A stretch of 64,000 nucleotides of DNA, taken from NCBI GenBank assembly GCA_035293765.1, contig DATGMF010000056.1:1-64000 (forward strand), given 5' to 3'. Made by a program: the position numbers and the translations under genes. The notes beneath the pieces were generated by a model that was not told the origin of the DNA, searched no databases, and saw only the letters and a list, made by a program, of their open reading frames with translations. This document shows positions 43,219 through 50,968 of this stretch, in pieces. This DNA comes from DASRHT01 sp035293765 (GTDB lineage: Bacteria > Chloroflexota > Ktedonobacteria > Ktedonobacterales > Ktedonobacteraceae). Within the stretch, counting starts at the first letter, position 1. Every line of letters starts with the position of its first letter.

Positions 43219-44247
43219 TCATACCGAATCCTGGGGAAAGAAGGGTAATCGCCGCCTGCGAGGGCTGCGGCTATGAAATAGTACTAACTGGAAACAGGAC
43301 AAAAGAACGCTGATCAGGAGAGCACTCAGAAATGTGAGGTGGAGATGGTATGTCGGACTGAGATATACAGAGCCAACTAGTGTCCATATCACACAATAGA
43401 CAAAGGTGATGACCGCAGCAATCACATTATTTTTACCGGTAATACCCATCACAAATAACAACAAGGATACAGCAAACGTTATCGGAACGACGGATGGGCT
43501 TCCGCTCCATTGGGAGACCATAAATGGCAACGCTATTAACTCACGTATGCTGAATAAAAAGAGCAACAGCAAGGAAAACCCCTTGCTTCGCCTATTTGCC
43601 GCTTTAAAAGAAAAAAATCTTCCCGCGAGCCTGATGTGGTGTTGGATTCTCACTCCTATCGAATAATCACGCGCTATTGTTTTGTATAAGTTCCTTCTTT
43701 TCTTTCTCCGAGATTTATTGTCCGTCCGTTCCGATGCTCCCTGCCTATCTTCCATAGCGTCTTGAGCGTTATTCTTCGTACCTTGTAGTTCCATGACGAC
43801 ATTTCTAATGTTTTTACTTATCTCGGTAAAGGCGCTATCCCTATCGCTCCAGTTAGCCACCGGTTTTAGTGTGAACGGCAGTGCTTGCAGTGTTCCAATT
43901 GAAGAAGTTTCCCAATCAACGGCACGAACCAGAATAGGAATGACCCACGCCTCTCCAGCTTCATGCCTTTGCATAGCAAGCTCAACTTCTGAGCTTTCAC
44001 AATAATTTGTCGCCATAAAGTTGGCGCTAACTAGTAACAGGATAATATCAGCACTCAGCAGCTTTTTATTGATTTCTTTTCTTCTTTCCTGCCCAGGCTT
44101 AACGTCTTGTTCGCTCCAAGCAGCAATATATCCTTGTGTTTTCAGGAGCCTTAAGTGTTTCTCCAGCTTAACCATCAGCGATTTGTCTTCACGAGCGTAA
44201 GAATAGAAAACGGTTATTGGTTGGTTGCTCTTTGGTATCGCATCCAT
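43219..44247 (-). CDS. TIR-domain protein with C-terminal membrane helices
   Basis: A 342-residue protein. The TIR domain fills ~1-140: ITVFYSYAREDKSLMVKLEKHL, the BB-loop WSEQDVKPGQERRKEI with the family's catalytic-Glu region near SSEVELAMQRHEAGEAWVIPILVR. A basic linker (RRKKRRNLYK) leads to four helices (~225-320). Bacterial TIRs often degrade NAD+ on phage infection; the membrane anchor points to local activation. The neighbouring membrane protein (41716-42642) and two other defence-like genes (55954, 57493) suggest an immune cluster. Confidence 0.82.
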   Translation of the reverse strand: MDAIPKSNQPITVFYSYAREDKSLMVKLEKHLRLLKTQGYIAAWSEQDVKPGQERRKEINKKLLSADIILLLVSANFMATNYCESSEVELAMQRHEAGEAWVIPILVRAVDWETSSIGTLQALPFTLKPVANWSDRDSAFTEISKNIRNVVMELQGTKNNAQDAMEDRQGASERTDNKSRRKKRRNLYKTIARDYSIGVRIQHHIRLAGRFFSFKAANRRSKGFSLLLLFLFSIRELIALPFMVSQWSGSPSVVPITFAVSLLLFVMGITGKNNVIAAVITFVYCVIWTLVGSVYLSPTYHLHLTFLSALLISVLLSCFQLVLFHSRSPRRRRLPFFPQDSV

Positions 44248-44487
44248 CTGGTTATTTTCTCCTCATGCCTCATCATATGCAAATAATCCTTTACTACATA
44301 ATGACGCATAAACAGAACTTGAGTGAAAAATCCATGTACTCTAGCGGTTCGTATATTTCCAGATTCTCCGACATCTCGGATACGTGCTTACTGCTGATAT
44401 ACATTGCTCCTCCAAGTCTGCAATCTTCGTGTTTTCTTGATGGCACGAATGGGCACGGTAACCCTTATATGGCTTCCGCCACCTCCG

Positions 44488-45109
44488 TTAAACCTTCTTT
44501 CCCTCTATGATCTTTGCGGAGAGGGAGCCGCTCCAATTCCCGGCGGTAATTTCTATCTCACCACCTTCCGTCAATCTTACAGGAGGTATCGTATAAATCA
44601 TATCTGTTGTGCATATCACAGGTACCACCTGATTAGGAAACACATTCACCGCTTTATAGAACGGAAGTGCGCTATCGTCGCCAGGTATATAGACACAGCG
44701 GGGCACATCAAGAAGAGGAGGCATGATAAATCGCTCCTTTTTGGAGATCCGCTTTGGTGGCATCAAACGTTGTGGCTCCGCGCTTGGGGCAGGCAGGTCT
44801 AACATCATCCCGCCCATATGGATTTCTCTATTGTCTCCAGTATCTTCTCTGTAATCGCGCGGTACAAAGGTACAGATAATGTTCTTTCCCACCCTTTTAT
44901 TATATTCTGCTGCCTCTTGAATTGCGTGTGTGAGGTGCCAACCTATCGTCTCAGGCCGAACCGCATCTGGCTTCTTTTGAAAGTATTTTTTAAGCGTTTT
45001 GTTTAGCTGCCTTTCTGCATCTCCTGGGAGTCGTTGGCCTGCCCTAAAAAGCTTGAATGTAGGGGTTGTAAGCCGGAACCCTCGAAATTTTTGACGAAAG
45101 CGATTTCAT
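44488..45109 (-). pseudogene. Hypothetical gene with a one-base frameshift in a T5 run
   Basis: The continuous frame 44892-44488 starts mid-protein: in-frame coding sense (FRAGQRLPGDAERQLNKTLK, then KYFQKKPDAVRPETIGWHLT) continues upstream to ~45048 without a start codon. A second frame provides the start: ATG at 45109 reads MKSLSSKISRVPAYNPYIQA, then F and a TAG at the T5 run (plus-strand AAAAA, 45046-45050). Removing one T joins them into a 206-residue protein. Either it is a recent pseudogene, a sequencing error in the homopolymer, or programmed slippage. No known domain. Confidence 0.65.
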
Positions 45110-45246
45110 GAGTTATCCCAATACGATACTGACTATCATGGCTTCTAGGTCAATCAGGTTTTTGTTCCCCCCGAAAGACATCGTGGCCGAGGAAATGAAT
45201 GTGCTGCCAGGCAACTGGGGAGATATGCTTGAGCCGCGAATCCATA
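45110..45246. other. Short gap without a supported feature
   Basis: Between the stop of the 45247 gene and the start of the frameshifted gene I find no hairpin or gene. Confidence 0.4.
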
Positions 45247-45507
45247 TTATTCGCCCTCCTGCTTGGATTCCAGCACTTCCACCGGAACAATACGGAAATC
45301 TTCCGGGTCGTAGCCTTCGTTCGGCGCACGTTCGCCATGAAAAATTTCCTGAGCGATGTCGGCCAGAAACTCTTCCAGTTCGACTTTCGCCTCGGCTTCG
45401 GTATCAAACACCTGCTTGGTTTCATTACCTTGCGCGTCGATGACGCTCCAGCAATTGATCCAGCCCTGGCAGATGGTGTACGTTTGAACTTCGTATGTCA
45501 TCGTCAT
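45247..45507 (-). CDS. Small conserved proteobacterial-type protein
   Basis: An 86-residue acidic protein. The ATG at 45507 is preceded by AAAGGAGATTG. The pattern YEVQTYTICQGWINCWSV, then TEAEAKVELEEFLADIAQEI, then GYDPEDFRIVPVEV is one I associate with a small family common on proteobacterial chromosomes and plasmids. Function unknown. Longer starts upstream lack a ribosome-binding site and run through unlikely sequence. Confidence 0.7.
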   Translation of the reverse strand: MTMTYEVQTYTICQGWINCWSVIDAQGNETKQVFDTEAEAKVELEEFLADIAQEIFHGERAPNEGYDPEDFRIVPVEVLESKQEGE

Positions 45508-45935
45508 ATCAATCTCCTTTCGTGCTGTGAGTAGTTTCCGAAAGGCAGAGATTGACGCGTCTGCAACCCGCTCTCGTGGGGAACCGGCTGCAACGAAGTG
45601 AAGCTGGGCGGAGAGCGTTTGCAGGCAGAGCGGAAATGTCTGCCAGGAAAACACATCTCACAGCAGAAGGGATTGATGTGATGAACGCAGAAGAGGAGGT
45701 GTGCCAGTTCTGAGCGTGCGATAAGAAAAGATTCTACTTGCAAGGCTCCACTCGAACTGGAGCAGGAGAATGAAATTGTATCGTGCCATACAAAACTGGC
45801 TATGATTGACTACTGGAGTAGCCCCTAATTGATGAGCGGCTTATGGTCACTCTGTCCTGATAAACTTGACACAGTGACCGTAATCCTCTATGTCCTGTGA
45901 TTTATGGATTTACTAATTTCACTTTATTTGATCTT
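45508..45935. repeat. Intergenic region with a solo IS2-type end
   Basis: No gene is convincing in these 430 bases. The word TGGAGTAGCCCC at 45814-45825, continuing TAATTGATGAGCGG, copies the left end of the IS at 40114 (TGGAGTAGCCCCCATTTCAGCGG) and may be a solo or degraded IS terminus. Confidence 0.4.
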
Positions 45936-47912
45936 ATGCTTTGTGAGCATCACAAGACGGTTTCTGGCTTTTCACTCATCCAGATAAGCATTCTGCTTAC
46001 CGTTGCGTCTCTGATTATGGTCACAGTGCTCCCTAGTTCTCAAAGCCCCCTTAGACAAAACGCGAACAGCGTCAGCAAAATGCAGGCGATTCTTACCTCG
46101 CTGCGCCAGTATCAGGTAGCCAATGGCACTCTGCCCTGTCCCGCAGATCCAACTCAGCCGATTGGAAGCAACACTTATGGCGTAGCGGCAGCCAATTCCG
46201 GCTCTACGGGTAATTGTGTTGGGGGATCACCGGCAGCGGCCTATGCCGACAGTACAAACCATATTGCGATTGGCATGATCCCGGTACGGGCGCTCCAGCT
46301 CCCTGACGCTGCGGCGCTTGACGACTGGGAACGGAATATAACCTATGCTGTTGACACAAATGCCACCGGTTGCTGGTCGGCCCCCTCTCTTTCTGGCGCA
46401 ATCACCGTTAATGACAACGGCAACATCCATAACTCGGTGGCCGCCCTGGTCTCTCACGGCCAAGACGGCTACGGGGCATGGCTGCCTTTGCAGGGAACAA
46501 GCGGTACGGCCTCGCGGTTTAATAGTGGTTCGACCGATGCCAATCAGGCCGACAATGCGCAGGTAGCGCATGGCGGCGGCCTGACGGCGAATACCAGCTT
46601 TGTGAGCTTCATAAATAAAACTGCAACCAGTACTTTTGACGATAATATGGTGTATAAGAGTTCACAGTGGAATATCAATGCGCTGCCGCTTAGAAATGGG
46701 GTTCCAGGCATAACCGCTCCTGCCAATGGCACCTACTCTACAGGTAACACACTTACCTTCACTATTACCTTCCCCAATACGGTGATGGTCACTGGCACGC
46801 CGCGTTTGGCGCTCTCCGCTTTGGGGACCGGCAAGCTCGGCAATGGCGTCTCTCCCTATATAAGCTATGCCACCTATGCCGGAGGCTCCGGCACGAATAC
46901 GCTTACTTTCAGCTATACCGTGCAAGCCGGTGATTCAGCGCCAACCAGCGGCATCGCTGTCACTGCTCCCATAGATCTCAATGGCGGGACCATCTCTGGC
47001 AGCACATGTTTTTTTCCGCCCAACCTGTCCCAAGTGCTGATTGGCGGCACCCTGTGGGTGGCAGACTTCTGCAACAACCGGGTATTAAATCTAACTACAG
47101 GTGGCAGTTTTATACATGGCTTTGGTTCCGGTTACAATGGCGATGCTCATACTGTCGGAACTTCTGGCAGTGGCAACTATCAGCTATATAATCCAGCAGC
47201 GGCAGTAACGGACAGTTCCGGGAATATCTGGATAGCAGATGCCGGAAATAATAGGATAGTGGAATATAACAGCAGCGGCCAATTTGTAAGAACCATTGGC
47301 TCATCAGGCTCAGGTAATGGGCAGTTTAGTGTCGGAGCCGATATACCTCAGCAGGTGAATTTTGATATAAACGGCAATCTCTGGGCAACAGATTTTTACA
47401 ATAATAGGGTGCAAGAATTCAATAGCAGTACAGGCGCTTATATGAGCAAGTTTGCAGTAGCAAGCCGACCGGCAGGGATAGCCATAGACAGCAGCAATAC
47501 TATATGGGTAGTAAGCGTTAACGGCGGACATTTGCAAAAATGCACCACTGGCGGGTCTTGCACCACTATCAATACAGTGACATTTAGCGGTGGTAGTGCC
47601 TCAGATTATGTATCTATCGATGCAACCACAGGCAATATCTGGGTGAATGACCAGAGTAGTGGAAGTATACATAAATTTAGCAGTAGCGGCAGCTACCTAA
47701 GTGACCTGACAGGCGCATGGAGCAACCCGGAAGGCGTATTTTACGACAGTTCCGGGAATATCTGGATAGCGGATAATAATGCTAATACCGTAGATAAAGT
47801 GAACCCAAGCACCGGGACAATAACCCAAACTATAGGTTCTGGAACCGGCACAGGAACCAGTCCCGTACAATTCGGCGGATGTCCCCAGAATCTTTTTATT
47901 CCCAGCAGATAA
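45936..47912 (+). CDS. Prepilin-like protein with NHL repeats
   Basis: About 658 residues from the ATG at 45936 (a GTG at 45897 is possible). A type IV prepilin-like leader MLCEHHKTVSG precedes FSLIQISILLTVASLIMVTV; the usual Glu at +5 is replaced. Next comes a pseudopilin-like part with CPADPTQPIGSNTYG and DDWERNITYAVD, a Gly/Ser/Thr-rich region (APANGTYSTGNTLTFTITF) and, from ~385, about six NHL beta-propeller repeats (DSSGNIWIADAGNNRIVEYN). It would be exported and surface bound. The pilin part resembles alphaproteobacterial proteins. Confidence 0.78.
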   Translation: MLCEHHKTVSGFSLIQISILLTVASLIMVTVLPSSQSPLRQNANSVSKMQAILTSLRQYQVANGTLPCPADPTQPIGSNTYGVAAANSGSTGNCVGGSPAAAYADSTNHIAIGMIPVRALQLPDAAALDDWERNITYAVDTNATGCWSAPSLSGAITVNDNGNIHNSVAALVSHGQDGYGAWLPLQGTSGTASRFNSGSTDANQADNAQVAHGGGLTANTSFVSFINKTATSTFDDNMVYKSSQWNINALPLRNGVPGITAPANGTYSTGNTLTFTITFPNTVMVTGTPRLALSALGTGKLGNGVSPYISYATYAGGSGTNTLTFSYTVQAGDSAPTSGIAVTAPIDLNGGTISGSTCFFPPNLSQVLIGGTLWVADFCNNRVLNLTTGGSFIHGFGSGYNGDAHTVGTSGSGNYQLYNPAAAVTDSSGNIWIADAGNNRIVEYNSSGQFVRTIGSSGSGNGQFSVGADIPQQVNFDINGNLWATDFYNNRVQEFNSSTGAYMSKFAVASRPAGIAIDSSNTIWVVSVNGGHLQKCTTGGSCTTINTVTFSGGSASDYVSIDATTGNIWVNDQSSGSIHKFSSSGSYLSDLTGAWSNPEGVFYDSSGNIWIADNNANTVDKVNPSTGTITQTIGSGTGTGTSPVQFGGCPQNLFIPSR

Positions 47913-48016
47913 GGGGTCATGGCAGAATATTCCCGGAATTGTCATAAAATCTTAACTTTCACTATTAGACAGAAAATTGTACACTTGGATGATAAAGCAA
48001 TATCTTTGGTTTTTAT

Positions 48017-48466
48017 ATGAAATATGCTGTAATACCGCCTGCACCAAGCGAAGCCGCCGGAGTAGAAAATTCCCTCGCAGTCTCTAGCAAAGAAGCCACT
48101 GTGAATTGTGGCGCTGAGTCTGCTCCAGGACATGCCGCAACAACATTCCATCCCAGCAATGCTGTTTCAGGACAGCATCTTGCTCCCGTAGCTACGCATT
48201 TTGGTTTATCTCTTCCTACGCTAACTACTGTCAGCGAGGGCTTAGCTGTAGTTGGCATCGCAGGGCTTCTTGCTGGTGTAATTGGTTTGCTGGTCAATTC
48301 TATCCATAAAAAACTCACCCTCAACTTACCCCCTTCGCCTCCTGGACTATCTATTCAAAACAAAAGCCTGCCTCTCCAAAACAAACAGTCAATAACAATA
48401 GAATCTGGTCTTCAGGCTCCTCGGCATCAGAAAAAGGGTGTATCTCAGACCCCAGGCCAGAGGTAA
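48017..48466 (+). CDS. Hypothetical single-helix membrane protein
   Basis: A 149-residue protein: polar N-terminus of ~70 residues, one hydrophobic helix (GLAVVGIAGLLAGVIGLLV, ~75-93) and a Pro/Gln-rich basic tail. No family is recognised. It lies 104 bases after the NHL protein and before another unknown gene, with no clear ribosome-binding site. Confidence 0.45.
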   Translation: MKYAVIPPAPSEAAGVENSLAVSSKEATVNCGAESAPGHAATTFHPSNAVSGQHLAPVATHFGLSLPTLTTVSEGLAVVGIAGLLAGVIGLLVNSIHKKLTLNLPPSPPGLSIQNKSLPLQNKQSITIESGLQAPRHQKKGVSQTPGQR

Positions 48467-48517
48467 ACGCTCAGCTATATTTAATGATTTGAAACACTAA
48501 TAAAGAGGAATAATGTC

Positions 48518-49438
48518 ATGCCACGCACAATAAATTATAAATTAGAGTTAGATACTAATGGATTAGAAATACTTCCTGTGGCAAGAGGGGAGCTAATGGC
48601 GAGAACCATTACTAATCTTTATGGAGTCCTAGAATATTTTGATGTGTCCCACGAGGGGATTATGTCGGAGAAAAAACTAACTTCAGGAATACTGGGTGGC
48701 GTATTAGGCGGAGGAGACATTGGAAAAATTAAAAAGCAATTAGAGGCTATACCCGCAGCAGGGTTGCTAAACGCGCAGGTAGTTTTTGATAATGGAAAAA
48801 AGGTTAATTTTGCGAGACTCGTATTGGGTACTATGGATGGATTTGAACATTGGGCCAACATACATACGGGTGATATGCAACGGTTTCAAAAAGAGATGGC
48901 AGCCGATCTCAGACCTTTGGCAGATAGAATAAAAGCAGCGATGAACGAAACTGGCATAGATCGTTCTAATTTACCTGATCCGAGAGGCACGGTGACAGCA
49001 GCAACAATAAGTGAGGGACAATCAGGAGTAAGCGCAGTTGAACAAGAAGCAAGACAACTTACCGATGAATTAAAAGCTTCCCCGGCTTTGCAATGGTTAG
49101 CCAATACAGCTACTATTACCACTGAGGTTGAGGTGATCGGTAACGGAGTAAAAGTACCTACACTAGATATTCACGTAAGCACTATCTCGCCCGAGAACGC
49201 AGAGGTATTAGGGCTGGAGCTGGCAAAGGTAGGGCTTCACCCCGAAAGAAGATTTAATTCTCAAGATCCAGTAATACATGTAGAACGAGAGGAGAATGTT
49301 GAAATTTTACAAAATATAGTAACTGCATTGCGGAAGAACTATGGCGGAGCCAAGCATGTTGGCAACGAAAATCTTGGGATGACGAGTCCATCAGCAGGAG
49401 GAAGTAAGCCTCTTGATGGTGGGGAAATCAAAAAATAG
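48518..49438 (+). CDS. Hypothetical soluble protein
   Basis: A 306-residue protein preceded by AAAGAGGAAT. It is alpha/beta with a Gly-rich turn (TSGILGGVLGGGDIGKIKKQ), helical stretches and no export signal. The C-terminus (GMTSPSAGGSKPLDGGEIKK) is disordered. I recognise no family. Right after its stop lies a 27-base word (49443-49469) similar to the inner half of the Tn3-like terminal repeat at 57079. Confidence 0.6.
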   Translation: MPRTINYKLELDTNGLEILPVARGELMARTITNLYGVLEYFDVSHEGIMSEKKLTSGILGGVLGGGDIGKIKKQLEAIPAAGLLNAQVVFDNGKKVNFARLVLGTMDGFEHWANIHTGDMQRFQKEMAADLRPLADRIKAAMNETGIDRSNLPDPRGTVTAATISEGQSGVSAVEQEARQLTDELKASPALQWLANTATITTEVEVIGNGVKVPTLDIHVSTISPENAEVLGLELAKVGLHPERRFNSQDPVIHVEREENVEILQNIVTALRKNYGGAKHVGNENLGMTSPSAGGSKPLDGGEIKK

Positions 49439-49548
49439 AATTAGACAAAACGTACCTTTGACACTGGAGGACAGCCCAATATTTTAATGCTTTATTAATT
49501 TCTTTCCTCTATGGTATCTTAAGAACCAATCAATTATCTTCTCAATTC

Positions 49549-50025
49549 ATGGCAACGATAGTATTTTTAATTAGTCGCTGTAGTCGCAGCAAGTCGGAAG
49601 CAGCAAAGTGTATAAAGGCGATAGCAAAACAGCACAACCTTCCGGTTTCTCATATTAGTGACTATCCGATTTTATATCGCATGTATCAGGAAGATATGCA
49701 GAAGCTGAAATTTCAGCCCGCCGATCCGCAAAGGCCGGAGCTTGGTTTCACTATAATAGATCCTTCCGTGATGGTAGTTGCTTTCCAGCAACTCCAAAGG
49801 CAGATTCAGGAAATAAAACAGCAAAGCGGTATCGTTCTGGTTGAGCTTGCAGACGATGATTATAAGTTATTCTTCGAGCAGCTTCAGCCAGAATCTTGCC
49901 AAAACCGTCATATATTGTTTTTTGAAGCTGAGCTAGAAGCCAAGAATACTCGCCATACAAAAGAATTTTTAGAGCAAGTTAAAACCTATGTGAAGCAGAA
50001 GGTAATCCCACAGGCATTGCTTTAG
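49549..50025 (+). CDS. Hypothetical protein
   Basis: A 158-residue protein beginning MATIVFLISRCSRSKSEAAK and rich in Gln and charged helices (FQQLQRQIQEIKQQSGIVLV, ELEAKNTRHTKEFLEQVKTY). The first strand-loop-helix recalls a kinase-like phosphate loop but lacks the GKT/S motif. No function is assigned. The downstream DNA is a transposon scar. Confidence 0.55.
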   Translation: MATIVFLISRCSRSKSEAAKCIKAIAKQHNLPVSHISDYPILYRMYQEDMQKLKFQPADPQRPELGFTIIDPSVMVVAFQQLQRQIQEIKQQSGIVLVELADDDYKLFFEQLQPESCQNRHILFFEAELEAKNTRHTKEFLEQVKTYVKQKVIPQALL

Positions 50026-50049
50026 TTATAGCAACTTGCAATGCTAACT

Positions 50050-50094
50050 GGGGTAACGGGAGTGTCCCTTTGACACGAACCCTCCCGTTACCCC
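50050..50094. repeat. Transposon-end palindrome related to the 57079 repeat
   Basis: GGGGTAACGGGAG (50050-50062) and CTCCCGTTACCCC (50082-50094) are 13-bp inverted arms. Read from 50094 leftwards the sequence is GGGGTAACGGGAGGGTTCGT, then GTCAAAGGGAC, which matches most positions of 57079-57109 (GGGGTAACAGACGGGCCCGT, then GTCAAAGGGAC). It is probably a Tn3-type terminal repeat left by transposition. Confidence 0.65.
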
Positions 50095-50095
50095 T

Positions 50096-50162
50096 GGCAG
50101 AAAGCTTGGGCAAAACCTTCAAAAGGGATTATGTTCGTATCCACCCATCGCCAGCAGCACGG
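50096..50162 (+). pseudogene. Fragment of IS2-group transposase B
   Basis: About 65 bases (AAAACCTTCAAAAGGGATTA, then TGTTCGTATCCACCCATCGC) are a clear degraded copy of 41225-41290 in the IS transposase gene, which encodes AESFVKTFKRDYVRIHP. Nothing else of the element remains here; the fragment abuts the transposon-end palindrome. Confidence 0.75.
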
Positions 50163-50381
50163 TGGGCGCAATGTGAGCGCCTATGGCTTATATATTTTTG
50201 TAGCAGGCATGCCGGGGGTACAGAAGGTTTCGGATTCGTTCGCCAATTCAGCCTGGTATATGCGTGCCTTATTTACAACTCCGGCGGGGAAGTTGTGTCT
50301 CCAATCCATAACAGGCTTGAGTTACCAGAATTTCCGAATTATTCCTGAGCAGTCCTCACACTTGCGGGAGTAATAGCTTTT

Positions 50382-50948
50382 ATGAGAGTGAAACGGTTAT
50401 TTCCTCTGCGGGCATTTCCCTTGAGGATACACAAAAGCTGTCTGGCAATCCTTGCCATACTCTTCTGTTCCTGCGCATGGGCTACCGATTCAAACGATCT
50501 TGTCGTTAGCATGAAAATCCTTCCGTTATTGGAGAATAGGCTTCATGGCACCGCCGTAGTAGCGGTATTATATAATCCTGCCAGTGCTGAATCCATAGCA
50601 GACGCAAACAATATAAAAAACGCCCTGGAACATGGTATGGGCAGTCTAATCGAGGTTACGCTTGTACCGAAACTGGTAAGCATCTCAGAACTCAACCAGA
50701 TGACAGGAAGTAAAATCGCTTTTCTGGCAAAAGAGATCCCTCCAGACAATTTTGACGCCATAAGCTCCGCTGCTGCATCCTCCGGGATATTAACCATATC
50801 AACTGATCTGCGATGCGTGAATGCTAATAAATGTGTCCTCGGCGTCGTATTCGCTCCCACCGTAAAAATTTACTACAGCCGGACAGCAGCAGAAGCCTCA
50901 CACATCAGCTTTACGCCTGTATTCTTAATGCTGATAAAACGGCTATGA
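50382..50948 (+). CDS. Exported YfiR-like periplasmic protein
   Basis: A 188-residue protein with a signal peptide (CLAILAILFCSCAWA). The mature part (LVVSMKILPLLENRLHGTAV, VAVLYNPASAESIADANNI, TISTDLRCVNANKCVLGVVF, then AEASHISFTPVFLMLI) follows the pattern of periplasmic YfiR-related proteins encoded beside TonB receptors. It lies 20 bases before such a receptor, mirroring the 36547/38572 pair in opposite order. Confidence 0.7.
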   Translation: MRVKRLFPLRAFPLRIHKSCLAILAILFCSCAWATDSNDLVVSMKILPLLENRLHGTAVVAVLYNPASAESIADANNIKNALEHGMGSLIEVTLVPKLVSISELNQMTGSKIAFLAKEIPPDNFDAISSAAASSGILTISTDLRCVNANKCVLGVVFAPTVKIYYSRTAAEASHISFTPVFLMLIKRL

Positions 50949-50968
50949 CGGAAGGATGAGATAATACC

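Noticed and set aside
44404..44802. Plus-strand frame opposite the frameshifted gene
   Set aside because: The minus strand shows continuous coding sense through two joined frames; the plus frame is rich in rare composition and lacks a ribosome-binding site.
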